Positions 35,431 through 47,884 are shown, counted from the stretch's first letter. The stretch: DNA of 64,000 nucleotides from Agapanthus africanus (GCA_030015575.1 JASDDO010000019.1:511162986-511226985), one strand, 5' to 3'. Notes: generated by a model not told the origin, from the sequence alone. Translations and numbers: made by a program.

Positions 35431-36231
35431 TAACAGTACAACTTTCCACCCGCAGACCGATGGTCAGTCAGAGCGGACCATACAGACTCTTGAGGATATG
35501 CTCCGGGCCTGCAATCTAGATTTCGGTGGCAGTTGGGATCGTCACTTGCCCTTGATAGAATTCTCGTACAACAACAGTTTTCAAGAGACGATTCAGATGT
35601 CACCCTTCGAAGCTTTCTATGGGAGAAAGTATCGATCGCCCGTTTGTTGGACTGAACTCAGCGAGAGCAGCATTTTGGGACCGCAACTAGTGCAGGAGAC
35701 TACAGAAAAGATCCAGTTGATACGAGACAGGATGAGAGCGGCCCAGTGCAGACAGAAATCTTATACTGATCGACGCCGTCGCAGACTTGAGTTCGATGTG
35801 GGAGACCATGTGTTCCTCCATGTCTCTCTGATGAAGGGTATGATGTGTTTCGGGAAAAAGAGGAAGCTCAGTCCCAGATATATCGGACCCTATGAGATTC
35901 TGGAGAGGCTGGGTGCTGTAGCTTATCGTCTAGCACTTCCACCAAGTTTTCCCGATGTACATCGAGTGTTCCATGTATCTATGCTTCGCAAGTATCTTCA
36001 CGATCCTTCTAACACGATCTAGTATCAGATTATATAGCTTGAGCAGGATTTATCCTATACTGAGCAGCCGGTAGCAATTCTAGACCAGCAGGTAAAGAAA
36101 CTAAGATCAAGGGTACTTCCATCCTTAAAGGTTCTTTGGCGATGAACAAATAGCGAGTAGGTCAATTGGGAGGCTGAGGATGACGTGCGGAAGAAATTTC
36201 CGCACCTTTTTGAAGGTACATGTATTTAGGT
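35431..36231 (+). pseudogene. Ty3/gypsy (Tekay/Del-like) integrase C-terminus and chromodomain
   Basis: Begins in the middle of the integrase core at STTFHPQTDGQSERT, which contains the last catalytic Glu. It continues through the C-terminal domain (FYGRKYRSPVCWTE, VGDHVFLHVS, KLSPRYIGPYEIL, VFHVSMLRKYLHDPSN). The frame stays open to TAG at 36020; beyond it the same frame encodes chromodomain-like sequence (LKVLWR, VNWEAEDDVRKKFPHLF) with further stops at 36038-36040, near 36142 and near 36157. The first few residues of the open frame (from 35411) come from LTR C, so that start is a chimera. Chromodomain integrases guide chromoviruses to heterochromatin; this copy is dead. Confidence 0.9.
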
Positions 36232-36269
36232 TTTAAATTCGGTGACCAATTTCCTTAGGGGAGGAATAT

Positions 36270-38205
36270 TGTAACATTTTAGAATATTTTAGATAATTAA
36301 TTATTTTATTTATTTAATTAAAAATGTTAATTTAGTTTTATTTTAATAAAAAGGACCTTGTAATAGGTGGTAGATTAATTAAGTAAAGAAAGTAATTGTT
36401 TATAAAATAATAAATGTCATGATGGGTTTTTATGGAAAGTTTAATTCCTTGTGAAAATTGGAATACGTGTGAGGGTTTTTTTGTAAAGAGGGTTAGGGCA
36501 TGGTTAGGATTAAAATAAACTTCACATACACCACAACCCTAGGCTAAACCAAATAACCCCACCTTCTCCTTGCATGAAAACCCCACCATCCTTCATGATG
36601 ACACCAACCCCAAGCCTTATCATTTCTTTTATTATCTTGTTTAAAAATTGTTCAGTTGATATATATCAAATAGAAACAAATTAATTAGCTTAGAAGAAAA
36701 AGAAATTCTAAAACTCACCAAGGAAAAAAAAAGAAAAGAAGAGAAGCTAAGTACTAGGGATCATTACCACCACTCTCAAGCTAGGATAAATTGTTCTTGT
36801 GCATCTTTGAAGGAGCCTTTCAGTTGATCATTTAATAGGTATAAGTTTCAACCCAGCAGATTTTAATTCAGTACTATTTTATAGAAGTGCAATATCGGTA
36901 AAATAACGTATTTTGTTGGATTAGTGCTCTTTTTTGAATCTGCTATAGTTTAGTTCATCATTAGCAAAATCAAATAACACTGTGAACTTGTAAATTGGAC
37001 CTCGAATAACCACAAGAAACACGGACCAATTCCTTGAACTTTCGACCTGCGACACTTCCTAAATATCCGAGCTCGCCGGTTTTTGTAGGGAGTTAGGTGT
37101 TGGTTTTTCTAGGGTAGCTCTCTGTTTATATTTTAGGGTGTCTAGTATTGCTAGTTTATATTATATATTCAGTGTATAAAATCTGAAAGCCAATATCTGT
37201 TTTGGGGTAAAATTCTAAATACGATACGAATATTTCGTGTCACGATTCTGTTTTTTCCTGTTACGAACAGCGAAGGGTTAGCTCAGGTTAGTATAAGTTG
37301 TAGATAGTACACAATATTAGTACGTAGCATATTTGGTATGTTAATCTGGTAGTTTCACGTTTTCGCCGTATCGGAGTTTAGCCATTTCTTATACGAAAGT
37401 TAATTTCGATATTAGGTTCGACCGCGGGGACTTCGTAGACTGTAAGGAAGGGAAAAGGATTGATGACATCCGAGTAGCTTCGACGTATTCCGGTGAGTAG
37501 ATTAAATATCTACCAGGGGATATTGTATGGATGGCGTAATACGCCCGTAATTAGATGTTTGGCTAATAATTTCCTTTGCGTTGTGTATATGTTAAAACTA
37601 AGAAACTTCATCATATGCAATCATATCTATAAATTACATTGTCTAATACTTGCCAGGACACTGCACTAATTATCGATGAGTCATGTTGCGCGCGCGCATA
37701 CCTACATGTTACACTACACCTCATCGGTAAATGACATGTCACGTATCACTTATAACTTGCCATGTCTTATGTGAGTCCCTTCATACCATAAGAATCATTA
37801 TTAGTGGTTGTTTGCATCATTGTTATTAATTAAGACCAATCATGTCTTACTTTAAAACCGTTGTTGTAGCATAAGATGTATTGGATTTGAGAATTTTTGG
37901 ATTTGAGTTTTATACATTATTAAGTTATATTAATTGGTTCTTCATGATTGATGTGATATGTCCACCATGAGATGTTGTTTTTATGATTCAGTTTTATTCT
38001 GGACCGAGTGGAGGAGCTATACGGTTGTGGATTTTTACGCTATCCATACTGAGTGGGGGAGTTATACAGTCGGATTCATGGTGGACCCGGTCGAGACCGA
38101 GGGGCAGGAAAGCCGCATTTGATGCGGGGATCCTAGTGAGGATATTCGATACCGGAGATAGTTGTAAAATACGGCGGATATCTGGTGGATACCGACCAAT
38201 GTTAC
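36270..38205 (+). repeat. gypsy 3' LTR, left part
   Basis: Starts TGTAACATTTT after the purine-rich TTAGGGGAGGAATA and is interrupted at 38205 (duplication GTTAC) by element 4. It resumes at 58979 and ends TCATGACA at 59864, for a total of about 2.8 kb. TGTAACA...TCATGACA ends are typical of Tekay-type LTRs. No coding content. Confidence 0.85.
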
Positions 38206-39732
38206 TGTTGGATATATGTATGCCCTAAAGGCCATTATATGATAGTGGATGTATTTATACATGTATATATATACAGATGACATTCTTGCTCGACATGATA
38301 GTATGCTATCTGGTTCTTCTTTATCTGACATGTTGACTTGATCATGCTTTTATTCATTTACACATGTTGATAATGCCCTGAGGATATTTGCTTCACAACT
38401 GTGATTATAATAGAGATTATACTAGTGGGACGTCTGTAGTTTATAAGCATATCCTGAAATTTCCCTTGTCGTAGGTGTATCGAGATGGGGCATCGATATA
38501 CCAGAGTAAACTAGCGTATATGATACTACACCCATATTATAGGGGATAGATGTTCCCACATCCATTGATGTTTGACATCGAGATCATATGCGGGTGCTCA
38601 GTGGAGACTGGGTACACTGGACGAACTCACCGAGAACTCCTATATGGTATTATATCTATCGTCGGATCGCAGTTCTCAGGTGACACTAGTACAGGTTAGT
38701 CTGTAGACCCGAGATCGTCATAGAGTCTTGTGTGTTCTCCCACTGTACTTTGATTTCCACCCTACCACGGCTCTACTGAGTCGTGCAAAAAGGTGGCTTT
38801 TGGGTACAGTCCAGAGACACATGGAGACGATGAGTGATAAGAGGGGTTTCGTCTCTCCTGGTATTGGGAGTTGATGTTGTGCTGTACTCAATTAGCTATA
38901 TCAGTAAGTCCCAGGCCAGGGCTATCAAGATTTACTGATAAGTGTTATCGATAGTTTCTCGATCTATTATAGACCATTCTTCATCATGACTTATTGAGTT
39001 ATTGGGGTCGATGTTACCATCCCTAGACTCCATATGCAGCATATCTGACGAAGAGAACGGACTGTACGGTAGTGTTGCCGGTTGGCTCTACGAGAGATGT
39101 GACAGGTTCACTTGTTTTCTACTGATCGCTCAATACACGGATGGCCGTTACGTTTAGCTGACCTCTTGCGACTTGGGGTTGCTTGATATGATCATCACCC
39201 ACTGCCGGCGTACTGACGAGTCTCTGAGTCCCACAATGGAGTTACCTAGCCCAGGCGAAACAATATGGCGTGCATATGTGATATGCATGGGGACCCGGTC
39301 AAATGCGCATATGTGATACCGTATATCAATCGGGTGGTTTGCTATTGGTCGGGTCTTATAAGAGATGACCGGTTTGCTAAATCAAGTGTTGATTTAACAT
39401 TGACCATTAGAATTTTCACTTTAGACCCTTTTGTCATTTGTTGTATGCATGCATGTATGCACATGTTTACATTAATGCACATATGGATGTGCAAGCACAC
39501 ATACATGCATACACATTTCTATCATGGTTGTTGATATATTAGATGGTGGCAAGATAAGACTCACACCTTAATAAATATGTCGATATTTATTTTTGGAGCT
39601 AGTGGAAATGGAAATAATTCATGGTTAATTATTTTATTCATCCACTAAACGTTTAGTTAACCATGGGTTATTTTTTCATGGCCATTCTTGCACCAAAAGA
39701 AATATTTAGATATTTATTAACTAGGGTTAAAG
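38206..39732 (+). repeat. 5' LTR of element 4, left part
   Basis: TGTTGGATATATG start, homologous to 56910 onward. Ends TAAAG (39728-39732), the target-site duplication of element 3. It contains a CATGGTTAA/TTAACCATG inverted repeat and a stretch of alternating purine and pyrimidine around 39440-39510. Confidence 0.93.
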
Positions 39733-41878
39733 TGTAAGTCCATGCTACCTCTCCCGATACTTTCGGGCATGCGGAATTCGGTGAAAAACAATTTTCTTAG
39801 ACGTGGTAACATGGACTCAAAACCCGGATCTTTGTTAAACATCTAACTAACAACCTAACTACGAGTTGCTAACTACTCGGTTAGGGGGTTATACCTTTCT
39901 TTTTCTCGAACTCCTTCGTCTTCAAGCTTCGATGGTCGTCCGAATCGGCTTCTCCCCGTCGTCTCCTTGCGCCGAAGATAGATCCACCTGAAAGCTTCAA
40001 CCTTTGGCTCCTTCTTCGAACTTTGAAGAAACTAGTTCACTCGGTTTGTTAAACCTTGTGAACTAGAGTGAGTAGAGAAGAGTTTGTATGGGATTTTATC
40101 TATGGTTCTTGGTTCTCAACTCATGAGACAAGTGAACCATAGAATCAAGAGAGGGAGAGCAAGAGGAGGAAGATGAGAGCTCAAGAACAAGAAAGAGAAT
40201 GAGCATGAAAGAATGAGAGAAGACTTTTCTCATTTTGGCTCTCATAATCCAAAACCATCATCACAAAAATAATAATCAAGTATTGTGTAAAATGGTTCAA
40301 GTCAAAATGGCTAAATCATTTCATGCACTCATTTCTCACAAAAGAAACAAGCAAGTAAAAAGTCTTTGCCATGAAATGATAGCCATTGTCATCATGATGG
40401 TCAACTAGTCCAACCTAGTCAACCGGTCAACAAAACAAGTCAACAAAGTCAACCCCTCAACAACCATGTCACCACAATACTTAATTAATATTATTGTTAA
40501 TCACATATCATATTCTCATTAGGGTTGAGCAAAAAGTCAATAGTCAACTGTCAACGGTCAACAACCCTAATGAGAATCCTCTGCCTCTGTCTCTCCGTCA
40601 ACTATGCATACACACCCGCATCCGCGTTCCGAGGAACATGAATGCATACTGGATAAAACCAATCCCAAAAGGTACACTAGGATCTGGCTTAAACCAAAGC
40701 CCGCTAGTGTGAACTGTCCGGACACTGTACGTGCACAACTGCACGGATGTGACCGAACCCTGTCGCAAAACCATGCGACCTGTCGCAAAACCATGCGACC
40801 TCTACTCTTTTGCCTAAAGGCGAATAGCTTTCTGTGTGGGATTCTAAAGACTCGACACTACGCTGGCAGTGGGTTTAACCACAGACCGCAAGCGGCACTA
40901 GCTGTGCGTAACGGTCCCCAGGTAGTTGCCGACAAGAAGACTGACGAGGCGAAACCCATCTGAACTCCTACTGAGCCTGAATGTGACATTCTCCGTACAG
41001 TCCGGTCTGTTCGTCTGATACATCGCATGGCGGGCCTAGGGGGCGGTAAACGTCAGTCCCCCAATAGCGGTACAAGTCGTGTCGGAGTGAAGCCCAAAAC
41101 ACCTTGAGATAACACTGGAAGCCTACCAGTATATCTCGTTTGCCCTGGCCAGGGACTACTTGTGTAATGGCTCTCCTAGACACGGCGCGATGTCAACCCC
41201 CAATACCGGGAGAGACGAATCCTGTCTAACCGTCACTGCCTCCAAGTGCTTCGGGACAGCACCCAACTACTACCTGTTTGCACGACTCCTTTGAGCCGTG
41301 GTAGGGTAGTAATCAAAGTACAGTGGGAACACACTCGAGGCGAAGTGACAGTGTCAAGTCAGCGGACTAAGCTGTACTCATGTCACCTGGGAACTGATAA
41401 CTGACAATAGGCATAATACCAACTAGTCAGTTCCCGACGAGTCCTGTCCAGTGTACTCGTAACCCAACGAGCACCCGCATACTATCTCAAGTGCGACGTA
41501 CCGACGGCTGTGGGACAGACCGTCTCCCACACTGGGATGAGAAGCGCATGCGCTAGTCTACTCCGGAGTATCGATGCCCTGTCTCGATAGTCCTGCGACC
41601 AGGGACCTGCATAAGGATGTGCTTATAGATTACCCAGCCCCACTAGTGTGACTGCCATTACAACGCTGGTAATCAAGCAAAGATCCTAAGGGCTCCACTA
41701 ATGTGTATAGGCGATATACTAAAATAAACACATGTACACATTAAAGTAGAAACAAACCAAGTAGCATACTACTATTTTGAGCAAGATTGTATATACAAGG
41801 TGAATATCCCAAGCTTCCATTAAGTAATATACAAACTAGTATGATACAGTAATGGCCTCTAGGGCATATACACTAACA
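39733..41878 (-). repeat. 3' LTR of element 3
   Basis: 2146 bp. Includes a 16-bp perfect inverted repeat (40512-40527 and 40562-40577), a TTGAC cluster (40399-40562, minus strand) and a 20-bp tandem duplication near 40758-40800 that is also in the partner LTR and so predates insertion. Confidence 0.96.
40399..40577 (-). promoter_or_regulatory. TTGAC (W-box) cluster in element 3 LTR
   Basis: Nine TTGAC motifs on the minus strand within about 165 bp (plus-strand GTCAA from 40399 to 40562), eight of them followed by C or T as in the WRKY-binding W-box. Four lie in the loop of the 16-bp inverted repeat ATTCTCATTAGGGTTG/CAACCCTAATGAGAAT. The partner LTR (about 48555-48735) keeps the cluster. A promoter role is inferred from the position in the LTR. 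Confidence 0.5.
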
Positions 41879-41892
41879 ATCTCCCACTTGCA
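41879..41892 (-). other. polypurine tract, element 3
   Basis: The minus strand reads TGCAAGTGGGAGAT directly before the 3' LTR. Confidence 0.88.
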
Positions 41893-41898
41893 CTAAGG

Positions 41899-44800
41899 TC
41901 ATGTACTGGCGTATCGAAGACCTATCATCTCGATCAGCCGCTCGAACTGAGTCTGGGGCAAGGCCTTGGTGAATGGATCTGCAGTGTTATCTTCTGAAGC
42001 GACTCTCCGAACCTCGATCTCCTGGTGATCCACGATCTCCCTGATCAGGTGATACCGCCTCAAGATGTGTCTGGATCTCTGATGGGACCTGGGTTCCTTC
42101 GCTAAAGCTATAGCCCCGTTGTTGTCGCAATACAGAGGTATTGGATCAACAATGGACGGAGCCACCTGAAGCTTTTCAAGAACTTCCTCATCCAGACAGC
42201 TTCTTTTGCGGCATCAGATGCAGCGATGTATTCCGCTTCCATCGTCGAGTCTGCAACGGTTTCCTGTTTGGAACACTTCCAACACACCGCCCCTCCATTG
42301 AGGGTAAAGACAAAACTCGACATGGACTTGGAATCATCCTTGTCACTCTGGAAGCTGGAGTCAGCAAAGGCCTCGATCTGGAGGTCTTTTCTGCCATACA
42401 CCAAGAACATCTCCTTAGTCCTTCTCAGGTACTTGAGAATGTTCTTTACTGCTATCCAGTGTTTCTCCCCAGAGTTTGACTGATACCGGCTTACCACACT
42501 CAGTGCATAAGCTACATCCGGTCTGGTACAGAACATCGCATACATTATAGAGCCTACCGCAGAAGCGTAGGGTATAATAGACATGCGATCCCTCTCCAAA
42601 TCAGTCTTAGGAGACATCTCTTTAGAGAGGGTGATCCCGTGACAAGCCGGTAGGTTACCGCGCTTGGAATCTTCCATACTGAATCTCTTCAGTATGATGT
42701 CGATGTACCTGGACTGTGAAAGTCCTAATATCCTCTTGGATCTATCACGATGGATCCGGATCCCCAGGATGTATGAGGCATCACCCAGGTCTTTCATGGA
42801 GAACCTGTGTGACAAGAACCCCTTGACATATTGTAGCATAGGAATGTCATTTCCTATTAAGAGAATGTCATCCATGTACAAAACGAGGAATACTACAGTT
42901 CTCGCTACAAATCTACTATAGATGCATGGTTCATCTGGATTTTTGATAAAGCCAAATTCCTTGACCGTCTCATCAAAACAGATGTTCCAACTCCGCGATG
43001 CCTGCTTTAGTCCATAGATGGACTTAAGCAACTTGCACACCTTTCCGTTTAGAAAAGCGGTCTTTACGTCCATCTGCCAGATCTCATAATCGTAGAAGGC
43101 AGCAATGGCAAGAAGGATCCGAATGGATTTCAGCATAGCCACTAGAGAAAAGGTTTCGTCATAGTCCAAACCAGGTCTTTGACGAAAACCCTTCGCAACA
43201 AGTCTAGCTTTATAGGTCTCAACCTGTCCATCTACACTAATCTTCCTTTTGAAGATCTACTTGCATCCTACGGGTTTTACCCCGTCTGGAGCAATGTCCA
43301 ACGTCCATACCTTGTTGGTGTACATGGACTCCATTTCGGTCCGCATTGCATCCAGCCATTTTACTGAGTCAACGCTCTGAACGGCCTGCTGGAAGTTAGT
43401 AGGCTTATCATAATCTATGATGCAATCCTCTCTATCCCCGTCTATGAGAAAACCGTAGTATCTCTCGGGCGGATGAGACTGCCTACTACTCCTGCGGAGC
43501 GGCGTAGGAATGTCCTGTTCTTTTGAACCCTCTGGTTCCACTAAGCTTTCAGTAATAGCTCGTGGTTCTGGAATTTCTTCCAGTTCTACTGCGCTCCCAC
43601 TAATTTCCTTTTCTAAGAACTGGTGTTCTAGAAAGTGGGCATTACGAGAAACAAGGACTTTTTGTTCCTCTGCGTGGTAGAAAAGATACCCCCTGGTGTT
43701 ATTTAGGTATCCCACAAACTTGCACAGTACTGAGCGTGCCTCGAGTTTGTCCGCATGCTGCTTTTTGACAAAAGCTGGACATCCCCAGATCTTCAGATAT
43801 TGAAGATAGGGTTTCTTCCCACTCCATAACTCATAAGGTGTGGTAGGCACAGTCTTAGATGGAACTCGGTTCAAAAGGTATGCAGCTGATTCTAGCGCAT
43901 ACCCCCAGAATGATCGCGGTAACTCAGCATTACTCATCATGGACCGTACCATATCCAATAGGGTTCGGTTCCGTCTCTCCGATACACCATTATGTTGCGG
44001 AGTGTATGGAGGAGTAAGCTGAGAGAGAATTCCATTCTCTTTTAAATAGTCCAGGAACTCGGCACTCAAGTATTCACCACCTCGATCCGATCTTAGAATC
44101 TTGATACTTTTGCCGGTTTGTTTTTCTACTTCATTCTTATATTCCTGGAATTTTCCAAAGGCTTCGGACTTATGTTTCATTAAGAAGACATAACCGTACC
44201 TTGAAAAGTCATCCGTAAAAGTAATGAAGTAAGAATAACCGCTTCGCGCATGTGTAGACATTGGACCGCACACGTCGCTGTGTACGAGTCCCAAGAGCTC
44301 GCTCGCTCTTACTCCGTGTCTAGTGAACGGAGTCTTTGCCATCTTTCCTTTGAGACAGGATTGACAAGTGGCATACGATTGATATTCGAACGCATTCAAA
44401 TATCCTTCTGTATGTAACTTCGTCAACCTTCTCTCATTGATGTGACCCAGTCTACAATGCCACAAGAAAGTCTGATTTACTTCCGGAGACTTTCTTTTGT
44501 GCGTATTCTGGACATTGAAAATCTGTGGTTGGTTTAATATGTATATACCATTGCTCAATGTACCTGACCCAATCAGAACTTGATTAAGGTGAATGTTTAC
44601 AATATTGCTTACAAACGCAAATTCATAACCTTCTTTAGAAACTAAAGATACAGAAATGATATTACAAGTTGCCTTGGGTACAAAAAAGCAATTACACAAA
44701 ACCAAAACATGTCCATCTGACATTCCCAGGTGATAGTCCCCCACGGCTTTAGCATCCACGCTAGCTCCGTTCGCAACTCTGAGGGTCATGTCACCTGCTT

Positions 44801-45779
44801 TCAAAACACTACGGTTTCTCAACGCCTGCAAAGAATTACAGATATGTGATCCTGATCCGGTATCCAATACCCAGGAAGTAGAGTTTATTGAAAGACAGTT
44901 TTCAATAACATACACACCTGAAGCTGAAGCTGCAACCTGCTTCAATTCCTGTGTTCTGGACTTCCAGGCCCTGCAATCATTCTTCCAGTGTCCTTTCTTA
45001 TGACAATAGAAGCATTCTTCCTTATCCACAAGCTTCCCCGCTTTCTTTGTTGTTTTAGCTTTTCCCTTTGTATCCACTTTACTAACACCGCCTCTTGGTT
45101 TGTCGGGGGCTTTTTTCTTCTTTCCCTTGGCTTTCGCCTTGGACCTAGAAGAAGATGATCCTCCTACAAACAAAGTGGATGTTTCCCTACCTTTCTGTAG
45201 GGTGCCCTCTGCGCTCGTCAGCATGTTGAGGAGCTCTGAAAGTTCAACTTCTTTTTCTTTTAAGTTGAAGTTCAGTATAAACTGGGCGTAAGTGGAAGGA
45301 AGGGACTGGAGAACTAAGTCCGTATAGAGCTCACTCTCCAATGTGGTCCCTAGGTCCGCGAGCTCCTCAATGTAGCCGATCATCTTAAGAACGTGTTCTG
45401 CTACTGATGATCCGACGGCCATCCTTGCCGAAAATAACTTTTTCGACGCTTCGTATCTTGCGATACGAGATTGCTCTCCATACAGTTCTTTTGTATGAAG
45501 AAATATGGATTCCAAGTCCATATTCTCGTGCCTTCTCTGATGTTCATTGTCCATAGAGGCAAGTACGAGGCACTTGGCCTTCGCGCTATCAATCTCCCAA
45601 GTCTTACGGATTTCCTTATCCGCGACGCTGAAAGTGGGACCAGGGACAGGGGGAGCTTTGGTGGTAAGAAGATACCCCAGCTTGTCGTAAGTGATTGCCA
45701 TTTTGACATTCCTGAGCCAATCTTTGTAGTTTGGCCCTGTCAGTATATTTTTATCTAGAAGTAACTTAAGTCCAGTCAT
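41899..45779 (-). pseudogene. element 3 gag-pol polyprotein, two lesions
   Basis: Single-frame copia polyprotein of about 1290 residues. The true start is the ATG at 45779 (MTGLKLLLDK); the frame can be opened six codons earlier only by a TTG. In order: capsid-type gag; CCHC knuckle CFYCHKKGHWKNDC at residues 256-269; protease DTG at 306-308; integrase zinc region (HCRLGH, CQSC); integrase core D502, D565, E601 (35 residues between the last two); reverse transcriptase with YMDD at 42878-42867; RNase H (ADSTMEAEYIA; SRHILRRYHLIRE), ending GLRYAST at 41899. Lesions: TAG for Trp at 43259-43257 and a 1-nt deletion near 42170 that shifts the last part of RNase H. Otherwise complete. Confidence 0.95.
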
Positions 45780-46274
45780 GTCGATTGGTCGCTGCAATTA
45801 GGAGAGAGAAGAAACACTCAGCTTGATGCTCTTGCAAGTTTAGAATGGTTTTTAGTTTGTCTAAACAGGATGGCTCCCACTGTTTCTCGAATCCCTCCTC
45901 AAACCAAAAAGGAAGAATTAGTCAGGATCAATCTCACCGTACAATACTTGCTTAACCGTTCAGCCAGGCCAGTGTCGGTACTTCGAGGGAGGTTTTCCAA
46001 CGCTTTCGCGAAGTTCCTTAATTAAATAATCTCTTTTCCCTGAGGGCGTAGCCCCGCTAACACTTTTCTAGACACCTACTTAGTTTATAGCATTGATCGT
46101 TAAGTGAGAAATTTCCCGAGGAGTAGCATATACTCACAGTAGGATCGGGATCCAAATATCATTGCGTGACGAAACTGAAGGAATCCTACCAGAATCATCA
46201 CACTCCAAATGGTATGCAACACTAGCAAGTTTCAGTTCTTTTGAAACTCCCGATGTGGATTTTTGCCCCATGCT

Positions 46275-46487
46275 CTTATGACCTTGGCGTGAGGTCAAAA
46301 TGTCATAAGTCACATGTCAAGTTCTTCCCATCATTATCCAGGTTAATTTGAATCCACCCGTACCTACCCTTGACGTAGGCCAAAATGGTAGTACGGCTGT
46401 CCCAAACCAACGCATTCTATCTATGCAACAGATAAATATCCGGCAGCTACCAATCACTATGCCTTGGCGTGAGGTCAAAATACATAG
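46275..46487 (-). other. triple hairpin array, element 3
   Basis: Sense order: 46487-46457 (CTATG/CATAG), 46391-46364 (CTACC/GGTAG) and 46309-46275 (CTTATGAC/GTCATAAG). First and third share the core TTTTGACCTCACGCCAAGG; the middle one is TTTTGGCCTACGTCAAG, keeping the inner TTGRC/GYCAA arms. Confidence 0.75.
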
Positions 46488-46795
46488 CTTGAATACTACC
46501 GAATATTTAACTGAAATGATGGAGGGCTACGAATGGTTTTGGCAAAACCGTGAACGTAGTGAACTTGATATAATCGATGGAACGAGATAGCTTTTAAAAG
46601 GAGTGGCTCAAGCTCCGCATTTAAAAGTTAGTTTTGAAATGAACCGAGTGGTTTTCCGAAAGTGTTCCAACGATTTTAACTTGGTTTATTTTCTTGCATT
46701 AGTTCTTTTATTGCGTGATATTCTTGCATTAGTTCTTTTAATGCGTCCCATCATTTAATCCTACCATTGCAGAAAACAACCAAAATATGACGTAC

Positions 46796-46898
46796 GCTTA
46801 TGCCATTCGCATTCGCCACGGGGCCCCGTCATTACCCGTTAGGTTACTTAACTAACGACAGAGCGGGGGCTGGGCTAGCGCGGCTGTAAAACATAAGC
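46796..46898 (-). other. conserved leader domain, element 3
   Basis: GCTTATG (46796-46802) and CATAAGC (46892-46898) close the block, whose interior is almost the same as in A. Confidence 0.7.
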
Positions 46899-47870
46899 AA
46901 CGCCTAAATAATATCATATATAGATATATTGCAATGATAGCCATTTCAGATCACAGATGAACACATTGGATACACTAAGAATCCGCAATTCGTACGAGCC
47001 TGTAACGAAAAGCAGATTACACGGTCGCGGTGAATAGCCAATACCCCACCCAAGACCCCTACGGGTGCGGCAAACTACCCGCCAAGTACCCGAAGCGAAG
47101 CAACCTCCCTCAACTCCGTGAGTAGGCCACTCGGCACTTCGGCATACCAGGTAGTTTGTGCACCCCCTCCATGGGTCTATCCTAGGAGCAAAAATAGTAA
47201 AAAGAAATTATGCAATGACGGCTACAACCCCGACCCGGTTGTGCGGCCATACAAATAATTATTACATCAATTTATAAATTTACATGAATTGAAAGAAAAG
47301 AAAACTCTCGTCTCACAACCCCCGGCTATTCACCCGCGACAATCCAATGAATTCATATACACATTCCAATAACATTACAGATCACAGATTTGTATAACCC
47401 CCACTAATCGACATATAGCGATTAGCAGGCGTTCAATACAAATATCACATTACAGAAAAAACCTGTCAGCTAAAGTCTTTTAGAAGTTCGATAAAAAATA
47501 CGGATTTTCAGGACCCCAAAAATAAAATTTTCGTTCTGGAAAATCTGGGCAGAAAATATATATTCCAAAAATCCCAAAACAACCCCAGAAAAACACAGCA
47601 CCAAACTTGGACCTCGGCCGAGTCAACTCGGCCGCGGATCCGCGGCGGGAGCGTGCTCCCGCCGCGTTTCCACGGCGCTTTGACTCGATCGTTGGACCAA
47701 ATTTGGTGGGTGATCACACAAAAGCCTGAGCTGATTTTTAAGATAAAATTTATCAATTTTTGAACAGAAAAAAAAATCGGCACAAACTTATCATATCGGG
47801 TTCGTTTTGCGACTTTTTCTTTAATCGATCTTCTAGCTACTTTGCTAACATGTTAGATAGAGTTTAACTA

Positions 47871-47883
47871 GGCTCTGATACCA
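47871..47883 (-). other. primer-binding site, element 3
   Basis: TGGTATCAGAGCC on the minus strand, one base inside the 5' LTR. Confidence 0.95.
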
Positions 47884-47884
47884 C

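Larger units (their letters stand above)
45780..47870 (-). other. element 3 untranslated leader
   Basis: About 2.1 kb. Contains the closed domain (46796-46898), triple hairpin array (46275-46487), a CGC-GAAA-GCG hairpin (46010-46001 on minus), a direct duplication of about 35 nt at 46695-46745, and a pyrimidine tract, CTAAT and GCAG just before gag. Confidence 0.8.

Noticed and set aside
45780-45797. Gag start of element 3 at 45797 (MQRPIDMTGLK)
   Set aside because: That codon is TTG; the sister elements all start at the ATG of MTGLK, here 45779.
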